A stretch of 64,000 nucleotides of DNA from Spirilliplanes yamanashiensis (GTDB taxonomy: Bacteria > Actinomycetota > Actinomycetes > Mycobacteriales > Micromonosporaceae): assembly GCF_016863475.1 (NCBI RefSeq), contig NZ_BOOY01000018.1:1-64000 (forward strand). The letters run 5' to 3'. Of the stretch, positions 36,552 through 43,043 are shown piece by piece (the first letter of the stretch is position 1; each line of letters starts with the position of its first letter). The position numbers and the translations under genes are program-made. Under the pieces are notes generated by a model. The model saw only the letters and a program-made list of their open reading frames with translations. It ran no database searches and was not told the DNA's origin.

Positions 36552-38549
36552 GTGGGGATCGGGTTCGGGGTGCTCGGACCGGTGGTGGCCTGGGACGACG
36601 CGGGCGCCCCGGTCGACCTGAAGGGGCCGCGGCACCGCGCGGTGCTGGCCCGGCTCGTCGTGGCCCGGGGCCGGGTCGTCCCGGTCGGCGGCCTGGTCGA
36701 CGCCCTGTGGCCCGACCCGCCGGCGGGCGCGGTGAGCGCGGTCCGCACGTTCGTGGCGGCGCTGCGCCGCAACCTCGAACCGGGGCGCCCGCCGCGCGCC
36801 CCGGCGCGGCTGCTGGTCACCGTGGGGCCGGGCTACGCGTTGCAGGCGGCGCCGCACGCCGTGGACGCGTGGCGGTTCGAGGCCGCGGTCGCGGCGGCGG
36901 CCTCGGCGCCGCCGCACCGGGCGGCCGCCCTGCTCGGCGAGGCGCTGGCGTGGTGGCGCGGGCCGGCGTACGCGGACTTCGCGCCGGAGTCGTGGGCCGC
37001 CGCCGAGCGGTCGCGGCTCGAACAGCTGCGGCTGAACGCCGTCGAGCAGCGCGCGCAGGCCCGGCTGGCCGCGGGCGGCGCGGCGGAGGTCGTGCCGGAC
37101 CTCGACGCCCACGTCGCCGACCACCCCTGGCGGGAGGACGGGTGGCGGCTGCTCGCCACGGCCCTGTACCGGGCGGGCCGGCAGGCGGACGCGCTGGGGG
37201 TGCTGCGGCGGGCCCGCCACCTGCTCGCCGACCGGCTCGGGCTGGAACCGGGCCCCGCGCTGCGCCGGCTGGAGACCGACATCCTGCGGCAGGCCGGCGA
37301 CGACGGGGCGGGCGCCGGGCCGGAGCGGATCTGGGCCGACGCGGCCGCGGCGTACGACCGTGCCGTCGCCGCCGGCGCCCGGGCGCGCCTGGAGTCGACG
37401 GTGGGGCTGCTGCGCGGCCTCGCCGTGTCCGGTCCCGGCGGCCTGGCGGCGGCCCGCGACCACCGCGTCCAGGCGATCGCCGCGGCCGAGCGGCTGGGCG
37501 ACGCCGACCTCACCGCCCGGGTGATCGGCGGCTACGACGTGCCGACCGTGTGGACCCGCCCGGACGACCTGGCGCAGGCGGCGCAGATCGTCGCCGCGGC
37601 GGAGCGGGCCCTGGCGGCGCTGCCGCCCGGCGCCCCCGACGCCACCCGGGCGCGCCTGCTCGCCACGGTCGCGGTGGAGTCGCGCGGCACCGCCGGCCCG
37701 CGCGGGCCCGCCGCCGCGGCCGAGGCCGAGCGGATCGCCCGCGCCCTGGGCGACCCGGCGCTGCTGGCCTTCGCCCTCGACGGCGTGTTCGTGCAGCGCT
37801 GCCACCGCGCCGGCCTGGCGGGCGACCGGGACCGGATCGGCGCGGAGCTGGTGGGGCTGGCCGCCCGCAACGGCCTGGCGACGTTCGAGATCCTCGGCCA
37901 CCTCGTGCGCGTCCAGGCCCGCAGCGCCCTGGCCGACTTCGTCGCCGCCGACCGGCACGCGGCCGCGGCGGACGCGCTGGCCGAGCGGCACGAGCGCCCG
38001 CTGACCGGCGTCTTCACCGCCTGGTACGCGGCGCTGCGGCTGGCCGCGACCGGGTCGCCGGACGCGGCGGACGCGTACCGGGAGGCGGCGGCGCGGCTCG
38101 CCGGGGCGGGCATGCCGGGCGTCGAGCGGGGCCTGCTGCCGCTGGCGCTGCTGTGCCTGCGGGTGTCGCGCGGCGAACCGGCCGACCCGGGCGACGACCC
38201 GGGCGACGCCGACGGCTGGGGCCCGTACCGGCCGTGGGCCGCTCCCCTGCTGCTGCACGCCCGCGGCCGGGCCGCCGAGGCGGCCGAGGCCCTGCGCCGG
38301 ACCCCCGAGCCGCCGCCCGGGCTGCTGCTGGAGGCGCTGTGGTGCCTCACCGGCCGGGCCGCGGTCCTGGTGGGCGACCGGGCGGCGATGGCGCGCGCCC
38401 GCGCGGCGCTCGCGCCGGCCGCGCACGAGCTGGCCGGGGCCGGCAGCGGCATGCTCACCGCCGGTCCCGTCGCGCACCACCTCGACCGGCTCGCCGCGGC
38501 GCTGGGCCGCGACGAGCCGGACCCGCCGGTTACGAGCCGAGCGGGGTGA
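36552..38549 (+). CDS. AfsR/SARP-family transcriptional regulator
   Basis: A 665-residue regulator. Residues about 1-90 are an OmpR-like winged helix (GFGVLGPVVAW, LKGPRHRAVLARLV, GLVDALWPDPP, SAVRTFVAALRRNL, VGPGYAL). Residues about 95-245 are a bacterial activator domain with TPR-like helices (ERSRLEQLRLNAVEQRAQA, DHPWREDGWRLLATALYRAG, LGLEPGPALRRLE). The remaining 420 residues are Ala/Leu-rich helical repeats, with no NB-ARC or Walker motif, so it is a SARP with a TPR-like sensor end and not a full AfsR. GTG 36552 is preferred because the fold starts there; an upstream TTG is possible. Its end overlaps the convergent Ig-like gene by 20 bp. No biosynthetic cluster is next to it. Confidence 0.85.
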   Translation: MGIGFGVLGPVVAWDDAGAPVDLKGPRHRAVLARLVVARGRVVPVGGLVDALWPDPPAGAVSAVRTFVAALRRNLEPGRPPRAPARLLVTVGPGYALQAAPHAVDAWRFEAAVAAAASAPPHRAAALLGEALAWWRGPAYADFAPESWAAAERSRLEQLRLNAVEQRAQARLAAGGAAEVVPDLDAHVADHPWREDGWRLLATALYRAGRQADALGVLRRARHLLADRLGLEPGPALRRLETDILRQAGDDGAGAGPERIWADAAAAYDRAVAAGARARLESTVGLLRGLAVSGPGGLAAARDHRVQAIAAAERLGDADLTARVIGGYDVPTVWTRPDDLAQAAQIVAAAERALAALPPGAPDATRARLLATVAVESRGTAGPRGPAAAAEAERIARALGDPALLAFALDGVFVQRCHRAGLAGDRDRIGAELVGLAARNGLATFEILGHLVRVQARSALADFVAADRHAAAADALAERHERPLTGVFTAWYAALRLAATGSPDAADAYREAAARLAGAGMPGVERGLLPLALLCLRVSRGEPADPGDDPGDADGWGPYRPWAAPLLLHARGRAAEAAEALRRTPEPPPGLLLEALWCLTGRAAVLVGDRAAMARARAALAPAAHELAGAGSGMLTAGPVAHHLDRLAAALGRDEPDPPVTSRAG

Positions 38550-39651
38550 AGTCGAGCGTGACCTGCTCGTCGCCGCAGGCGCTGACGGCGCCCTCGTTGC
38601 GGTCGTCGCCGCTGTACGTGACGATCCACGACACCGTGCCGTCGGTGCTGACCTTCACGGTGGTGTTCTTCGTGGAGAAGTCGCCGTCGGCGCCGACGGT
38701 CTGCGACTCGGTGTAGATCGGGTCACCGGTGCAGGTCTTGTTGCCGTACAGCTTGAACACCACGGTGCCGCCGGACGGCTTGTACAGGCCCTTCAGCGTG
38801 GCGGTGTCGTTCGGGTAGACGTACGGCACGGTCTTCAGGTCGGGCACGGCCTTCTTGACGACGACCTGCTCGTTGGCGTCGTTGCACTTGCCGGCGGCCG
38901 GTTCGTTGCGCGCGTCGCCGCCGTAGACCGCGATCCACCGGTACGTCCCGACGGCGTCGGGCGTGAACGGGTCGGAGGTGTAGCCGGCGTTGCCGTTCAC
39001 GGTCACGGTGTCGGTGAAGACGGCCGCGCCGGCGCAGGTGGCGTCGTTCGGCCCGTACACCGAGAAGGTGATCGTGCCGGTCGGGTTGTTGCCCTCCCAC
39101 AGCGTCGCGGTGTCGGTGACCGGCCCGCCGATCGTCAGCTCGGCCTTGGAGACCTGGGTCTTGATCTTCGGCTTGGCCTTGGGGACGTAGCAGAAGGAGA
39201 TGTGGCTCAGGTCGGGGAACTTGCCGTTCTTCGCGTTCAGCGGCGCGTGCAGGTTGGTGCCGGCGGACGTGCCCGCCGGGTGGCTGTACAGGTTGGTGTC
39301 GGGGCCGCCCTTGACGGCCACGCCGAGCACGACGCCGCCGGTCGCGGCGAAGTCGAAGACCTCGTTGCCGGTCTGGTCGCCGGGGTGGTCGGTGACGTCG
39401 GTGGCCAGCGGGTGGACGGTCACCTTGACGCTCAGCGTGCCGTCGCCGTACGTGCCGCTCGCCGGAGGCTCGACCTTGACCTCGCGCAGGTTCGCGACGC
39501 CGGGGAACAGCTCGCTGCACTTCTTGTTCCCCTGCACGACCGTGCCGTCGGCCTGCGCGGCGGGTGCGGCGATCACGCCGACGAGGGTGGTGAGCAGCAA
39601 CGCCACCCCCAGTCCGCCGGCCGCCCGCACGCTGCGCGATCTTCTGGTCAT
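38530..39651 (-). CDS. Secreted protein with bacterial Ig-like repeats
   Basis: A 373-residue exported protein. ATG 39651 (or GTG 39654, closer to the AGGAGG) is followed by a twin-Arg-containing basic head and the hydrophobic stretch GLGVALLLTTLVGVIAAPA, with likely cleavage after AQA. Two Ig-like units follow the N-terminal domain: GTITFSVYGPNDATCAGAAV to YRWIAVYGGDARN, and GTVVFKLYGNKTCTGDPIY to VSWIVTYSGDDRNEG, each with a Cys pair. The pattern is common in actinobacterial surface or extracellular proteins of unknown role. There is no sortase motif, so it is probably released. Stop TAA overlaps the end of the regulator gene. Confidence 0.8.
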   Translation of the reverse strand: MTRRSRSVRAAGGLGVALLLTTLVGVIAAPAAQADGTVVQGNKKCSELFPGVANLREVKVEPPASGTYGDGTLSVKVTVHPLATDVTDHPGDQTGNEVFDFAATGGVVLGVAVKGGPDTNLYSHPAGTSAGTNLHAPLNAKNGKFPDLSHISFCYVPKAKPKIKTQVSKAELTIGGPVTDTATLWEGNNPTGTITFSVYGPNDATCAGAAVFTDTVTVNGNAGYTSDPFTPDAVGTYRWIAVYGGDARNEPAAGKCNDANEQVVVKKAVPDLKTVPYVYPNDTATLKGLYKPSGGTVVFKLYGNKTCTGDPIYTESQTVGADGDFSTKNTTVKVSTDGTVSWIVTYSGDDRNEGAVSACGDEQVTLDFTPLGS

Positions 39652-39717
39652 CACGTTGTCCGCCTCCTGTGCCGAAAGAGAGGAACGGCCGTAGCCCCCG
39701 TTTCCGCTCCGGATACA

Positions 39718-39730
39718 CGCTGTCACAGCG
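39718..39730. promoter_or_regulatory. Perfect palindrome CGCTGT-C-ACAGCG, possible operator
   Basis: A 13-bp inverted repeat with 6-bp arms lies 67 bp before the start of the Ig-like gene, in the 196-bp gap between it and the thaumatin-like gene. The gap is less GC-rich than its surroundings. Size and place suit a dimeric repressor or activator site; no known box is matched. Confidence 0.4.
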
Positions 39731-39847
39731 CGTACGTCCATCAATCGGACGAACGGGCGGCCGCGAGTCCCATTCGGACCACGCGACATTGATTACGGTC
39801 AACGCCGATCGGGCGACCAAACGTCTTACCTTTGTGGAGCGACGTGC

Positions 39848-40624
39848 CTAGGCGTTGGCGTGGAACGTCACCGTGAAGCCGCTGCACCCGATGCAGTTGA
39901 CGACCGGCGAGGAGTTGGTCGCCTCGCCGTCGCGCGACCAGCTGTACGCCGAGGGGCACCGCTTCTTGATCTCCGTGGCGTACGGGGTCGTGCCGTCGTC
40001 GCGCTCGGCGACCGTCCGCTGGGCGCAGACGAGCCCGTCCGCCGACAGCGCCCCCGGGCAGTCGCCGGCCGTGAACATCGGGGTCGCGCAGCCCATCGTG
40101 GCGCACGCGCCCTGCGTGGCCGGCGGGACGCCGTCGGGGGCGATCGTGACCGGCAGGTTCACCCCGTCGACGTAGCTGACGTTGTACCAGGGCGCCCAGG
40201 CGTCCTTCGGGTCGAAGTTGAACTCGGCGAGGCTGACCGGCGACGGCGCGGTCAGGCAGCGGTCGGCCAGGTTCCCGCAATCGCCGGCGACGCACCGGAA
40301 CGTGCTGCCCGGCTCGCCGGCGCACCGCTGCCGCGCGAAGAACCGCCCCCGCCAGTGCCCGGCCGGACTGTCCGTGGGGATGACGACCGGCGCGGACGTC
40401 TCCCCCGGCGCCAGCACCGGCAGCCCCGTGATGGCGGCCGAGGAGTCCACCGGGTTGTCGGACACGCCCGACCCGATCCAGATCGTCTCGGCCGACCGGT
40501 TCACGAACGTGACCGTGGGCTGCGCGCCGGCCCGCGCCGGCTCCAGGCCGATCAGGCCGGCGGCCACGCTGACCAGGACGGCGGCGGCGGCCAGGGCCGC
40601 TCGCAGGGGCGGACGCTTCGGCAT
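39848..40624 (-). CDS. Secreted thaumatin-family protein
   Basis: A 258-residue exported protein; ATG 40624 follows GGGAG. The leader is ALAAAAVLVSVAAGLIGLEP with likely cleavage at ARAGA. The mature part follows the thaumatin fold: TVTFVNRSAETIWIG at the N-terminus, GHWRGRFFARQRC, CVAGDCGN, SLAEFNFD, WYNVSYVDGVNLPVTIAPDG (the hallmark segment), CATMGC, CPSAYSWSRD and a final GFTVTFHANA. The many paired cysteines suit an extracellular protein. Thaumatin-like proteins bind or cleave beta-glucans or act on fungi; the target here is unknown. It is in line with the Ig-like gene, also exported. Confidence 0.85.
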   Translation of the reverse strand: MPKRPPLRAALAAAAVLVSVAAGLIGLEPARAGAQPTVTFVNRSAETIWIGSGVSDNPVDSSAAITGLPVLAPGETSAPVVIPTDSPAGHWRGRFFARQRCAGEPGSTFRCVAGDCGNLADRCLTAPSPVSLAEFNFDPKDAWAPWYNVSYVDGVNLPVTIAPDGVPPATQGACATMGCATPMFTAGDCPGALSADGLVCAQRTVAERDDGTTPYATEIKKRCPSAYSWSRDGEATNSSPVVNCIGCSGFTVTFHANA

Positions 40625-40866
40625 GGCGGGACTCCCGGGGGTCGACGGCGTCGGTACGGGCCGAGTCTGTGCCACCGGGCGCGGTCGCCGGGAGTGCCGC
40701 CGGCCAGGCTTAAGGCGCAGTTCAGGCGCGGTGTCCGTCCGGGCCGGGCCCGCGCGCCGAACGCGCCGCCCAGGGCGGCCGTTGGTTATCCGCCCGAGGC
40801 CCCCCGGTCGTCCCGCAATTCCAGCGAAAGCTCCTCAGCTTCGACCCTTTTCCCAGGCGAGGCATC

Positions 40867-41056
40867 ATGACCACGGACATCGGCAGGACGACCGGCGGCA
40901 GACGGCGCGGCTCACCGAACTCACGGCGGACACCGGCGACCCCGCCGAGGCGCACACCCGCGCCGCGATGATCGCCGCCACCCGGCAGAACGTCGACCAG
41001 ATCACGGCCGCGCTCCGCCGCCTCGCCGACGGCCGCTACGGCGGGTGCGAGTCCCG
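40867..41056 (+). pseudogene. Relic of a DksA/TraR-type zinc-finger protein, frameshifted and cut short
   Basis: ATG 40867 with AGGCGAGG upstream opens the frame MTTDIGR, but the conserved body is one base out of phase: TARLTELTADTGDPAEAHTR, MIAATRQNVDQITAALRRLA, DGRYGGCES. This matches the helix and first zinc knuckle of small TraR/DksA proteins. The second Cys pair and the RLE...CVxCQ tail are missing; the sequence stops at GGCE and runs straight into the end of the convergent glycosyltransferase gene. One frameshift plus loss of the 3' end makes a working product unlikely. Confidence 0.65.
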
Positions 41057-41057
41057 G

Positions 41058-42098
41058 CTACGCCGCCCGCTCGCCGGTCCCGACGAGGCCGGCCGCCCGG
41101 CCGTACAGGCGCAGGTGATCGGCGACCATGCGGTCGGCGGAGAAGCGGCGCTCGGCGGCGTCCCGGCAGGCCCGCCGGTCGATCCCGCCGACGCGGCGCA
41201 GGGCGCCGGCGAGCGCGTCGTCGTCGTCGTCCAGGTACCCGGTGAGCCCGTGGTCGACGATCTCCGGAGCGGCGCCGCACGGGGTCCCGACGACGGGCGT
41301 ACCGCAGGCCAGGGCCTCCGCCATGACCAGCCCGAACGGTTCCGGCCAGCAGATGGGATTGAGCAGTGCCACGGCGTGGCGCAGCAGCTCCACGCGGCGC
41401 CGGGGAGGTTCCTCGCCGGGCCGCGGGTCTCCCGGGCGCAGCAGGGGCCGGACCGCGCGCTCGAAGTAGTCGCGCTCGTCCGGTCGCCACATCTTGGTGA
41501 CGATCCGCAGCGGCAGGCCCGCGCGGCGGGCGATCTCGACGGCGCGGTGCACCCCCTTGTCGGGCGACATCCGGCCCATGAACACCGCGTACCCCCCGTC
41601 GCCCGGGCCCGGGCGGTGCGCGACGAGATCGACGCCGTGCAGGATGACGTCGTCGATCCGCACCCCGCGGGCCTGCCGCGCCTGTGAGCGGGAGATCGCG
41701 ACCACCCGGGCGCGCCGGGCGATCTCGGCGAAGACCCGTTGCGCCTCCGGCGTGTACGGGCCGTGATGGGTGACGACGATCGGCGGCAACCCGCCGACGT
41801 GCCGGCCGATCAGCGCGCCGAGCACGGTGTGGTCGTGGATCACGTCGGCGTCGCGCAGCTCCCGGTACGCGGCCAGGACGTGCGCGGCCTCCAGCAGCGA
41901 GTCGCCCATCGGCCGGACCGCGGCCGGGTACAGGTGGCTCCTGGGCACGGGCGAGGTCGATTCACCGACGGTGAACAGCCGGACGTCGTGGCCGAGGGCG
42001 GCGAGCCCGCGGGCGAGGTTGTCCACGACGGCCTCGGTGCCGCCGTAGGCGGGCGGGGGCACCGGCACCCACGGCGGGGCGATCAGCCCGACGCGCAC
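41058..42098 (-). CDS. Glycosyltransferase family 4 (GT-B)
   Basis: A 346-residue GT-B enzyme. The N-terminal half has APPWVPVPPPAYGGTEAVVD (acceptor-side Gly-rich loop) and VIHDHTVLGAL; the C-terminal half has YAVFMGRMSPDKGVHRAVEI and the E-x7-E donor motif in EPFGLVMAEALACGTPVVG, followed by GAAPEIVDHG. These are GT4 features (retaining, nucleotide-sugar donor). The product is unknown; the layout is that of actinobacterial maltosyl- or glucosyl-type GT4 enzymes. GTG 42098 overlaps the zinc-ribbon gene by 16 bp, so they are co-transcribed, behind the 42371 box. Confidence 0.85.
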   Translation of the reverse strand: MRVGLIAPPWVPVPPPAYGGTEAVVDNLARGLAALGHDVRLFTVGESTSPVPRSHLYPAAVRPMGDSLLEAAHVLAAYRELRDADVIHDHTVLGALIGRHVGGLPPIVVTHHGPYTPEAQRVFAEIARRARVVAISRSQARQARGVRIDDVILHGVDLVAHRPGPGDGGYAVFMGRMSPDKGVHRAVEIARRAGLPLRIVTKMWRPDERDYFERAVRPLLRPGDPRPGEEPPRRRVELLRHAVALLNPICWPEPFGLVMAEALACGTPVVGTPCGAAPEIVDHGLTGYLDDDDDALAGALRRVGGIDRRACRDAAERRFSADRMVADHLRLYGRAAGLVGTGERAA

Positions 42099-42334
42099 GG
42101 GACACCTGCCCGGCTCAGGCAGCCGGCGCGGTGGCCGCAGTCGGCGCAGGTGGCCGGGTCGACCGGCGCGAGGGCGCCCAGGAACGGCCGCCAGCACCGC
42201 AGGCACCCGGCGCAGCGCAGGTTGGACCGGCCCTGGTCGGCGACCGGGGTCAGGTCCGCGTTGCCGCAGGCGGGGCAGAGGCGCGGCACCGCCAGGACGG
42301 AGCCGAAGTCGAGAGGGGCGAAGTACGTCTCCAT
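42083..42334 (-). CDS. Small zinc-ribbon protein
   Basis: An 83-residue protein starting METYFAPLDFGSVL. It has nine cysteines in CxxC-type pairs (LCPACGN, RCAGCLRC, TCADCGHRAGC, VPCASG), which suggests one or two zinc ribbons. There is no membrane segment or export signal. It is the first gene of a two-gene unit with the glycosyltransferase, overlapping it by 16 bp, and has the 14-bp island box 36 bp before its start. The ribosome-binding site is weak. Function unknown; nucleic-acid or protein binding is the usual role of such ribbons. Confidence 0.7.
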   Translation of the reverse strand: METYFAPLDFGSVLAVPRLCPACGNADLTPVADQGRSNLRCAGCLRCWRPFLGALAPVDPATCADCGHRAGCLSRAGVPCASG

Positions 42335-42370
42335 GGACCGACCCAACCGCGCCGGCCCCCACGATCGGCA

Positions 42371-42384
42371 GGGCCGAATGTCCC
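42371..42384 (-). promoter_or_regulatory. Island box 1 (GGGCCGAATGTCCC)
   Basis: One of seven copies of GGGCCGRAnGnCCC between 42.3 and 58.4 kb. On the minus strand it reads GGGACATTCGGCCC, ending 36 bp before the zinc-ribbon start and just after the universal stress protein stop. It resembles DosR/DevR-type boxes of actinobacteria. Confidence 0.6.
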
Positions 42385-42386
42385 GG

Positions 42387-43043
42387 TCAGCGGAGGCCGG
42401 CCGGGATGAGCAGCACCGGCACCGTCGCCTCGGCCAGGGTCCGGCGTACGGTGCGCGCCCGGCCGGGGGCGAGCGTGCCCGACCAGCCGAGGGCGATGAG
42501 GTCGGCGGCCTCCACCCTGGCGACGTCGGCGACGTGCTCGCCCGGCACACCGCTGCGCAGGTGCAGCCGGGCCCCGGGCACGGCGCACCAGCGGGCCAGG
42601 AACTCGCGTTCCCAGTCCGCGCGGGCGTGCGCCGCCTGGTCCCAGTACCGCGGGACCGTGCGGGCGTCGAAGACGTGCAGGACGACGAGGTCGGCCCCGC
42701 CCGCGGCGCAGAGGCCGACCGTGTCCGCGGCCGCCGCGGCCGACTCCGGGCTGCCGTCCAGCGGCACCAGCACCCGGTCGATCGTCACGGGCGGCCGGCG
42801 CAGGCGGGGAACGACCGCGACCGGCCGGTCCGCGCCGCCGGCGACCCGCTCCCAGCCGTCCGGCGCGAGGGCGCCGCCCGGCTCCGCGGAGACCACGGCC
42901 GCCACGACGTCCCGGTCGTGGACCCCCGCGGCCAGGTCCCGCGGGTCCACGTGCCGGACGTCCGCCGCGAGCAACCGGGCCAGTGCGGTGGCCGTCGCCT
43001 CCACGGCCGACGTCGGGTCGAGGGGCGCCAGCACCCGCGTCAC
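42387..43043 (-). CDS. Universal stress protein (UspA family)
   Basis: A 218-residue protein. The C-terminal 140 residues are a Usp domain: IDRVLVPLDGSPESAAAAAD, ADLVVLHVFDA, RSGVPGEHVADVARVEAADL, LIALGWSGTLAPGRARTVRR, VPVLLIPAG. The usual G-x2-G-x9-G(S/T) ATP loop is changed to GWSGTLAPGRARTVRRT, as in an actinobacterial subgroup. The first 85 residues (VLAPLDPTSAVEATA onward) look like a shortened second Usp domain. GTG 43043 overlaps the GH65 stop (GTGA), so it is the last gene of the HPF-GH65-Usp operon. In mycobacteria several Usp genes belong to the DosR regulon. Confidence 0.85.
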   Translation of the reverse strand: MTRVLAPLDPTSAVEATATALARLLAADVRHVDPRDLAAGVHDRDVVAAVVSAEPGGALAPDGWERVAGGADRPVAVVPRLRRPPVTIDRVLVPLDGSPESAAAAADTVGLCAAGGADLVVLHVFDARTVPRYWDQAAHARADWEREFLARWCAVPGARLHLRSGVPGEHVADVARVEAADLIALGWSGTLAPGRARTVRRTLAEATVPVLLIPAGLR

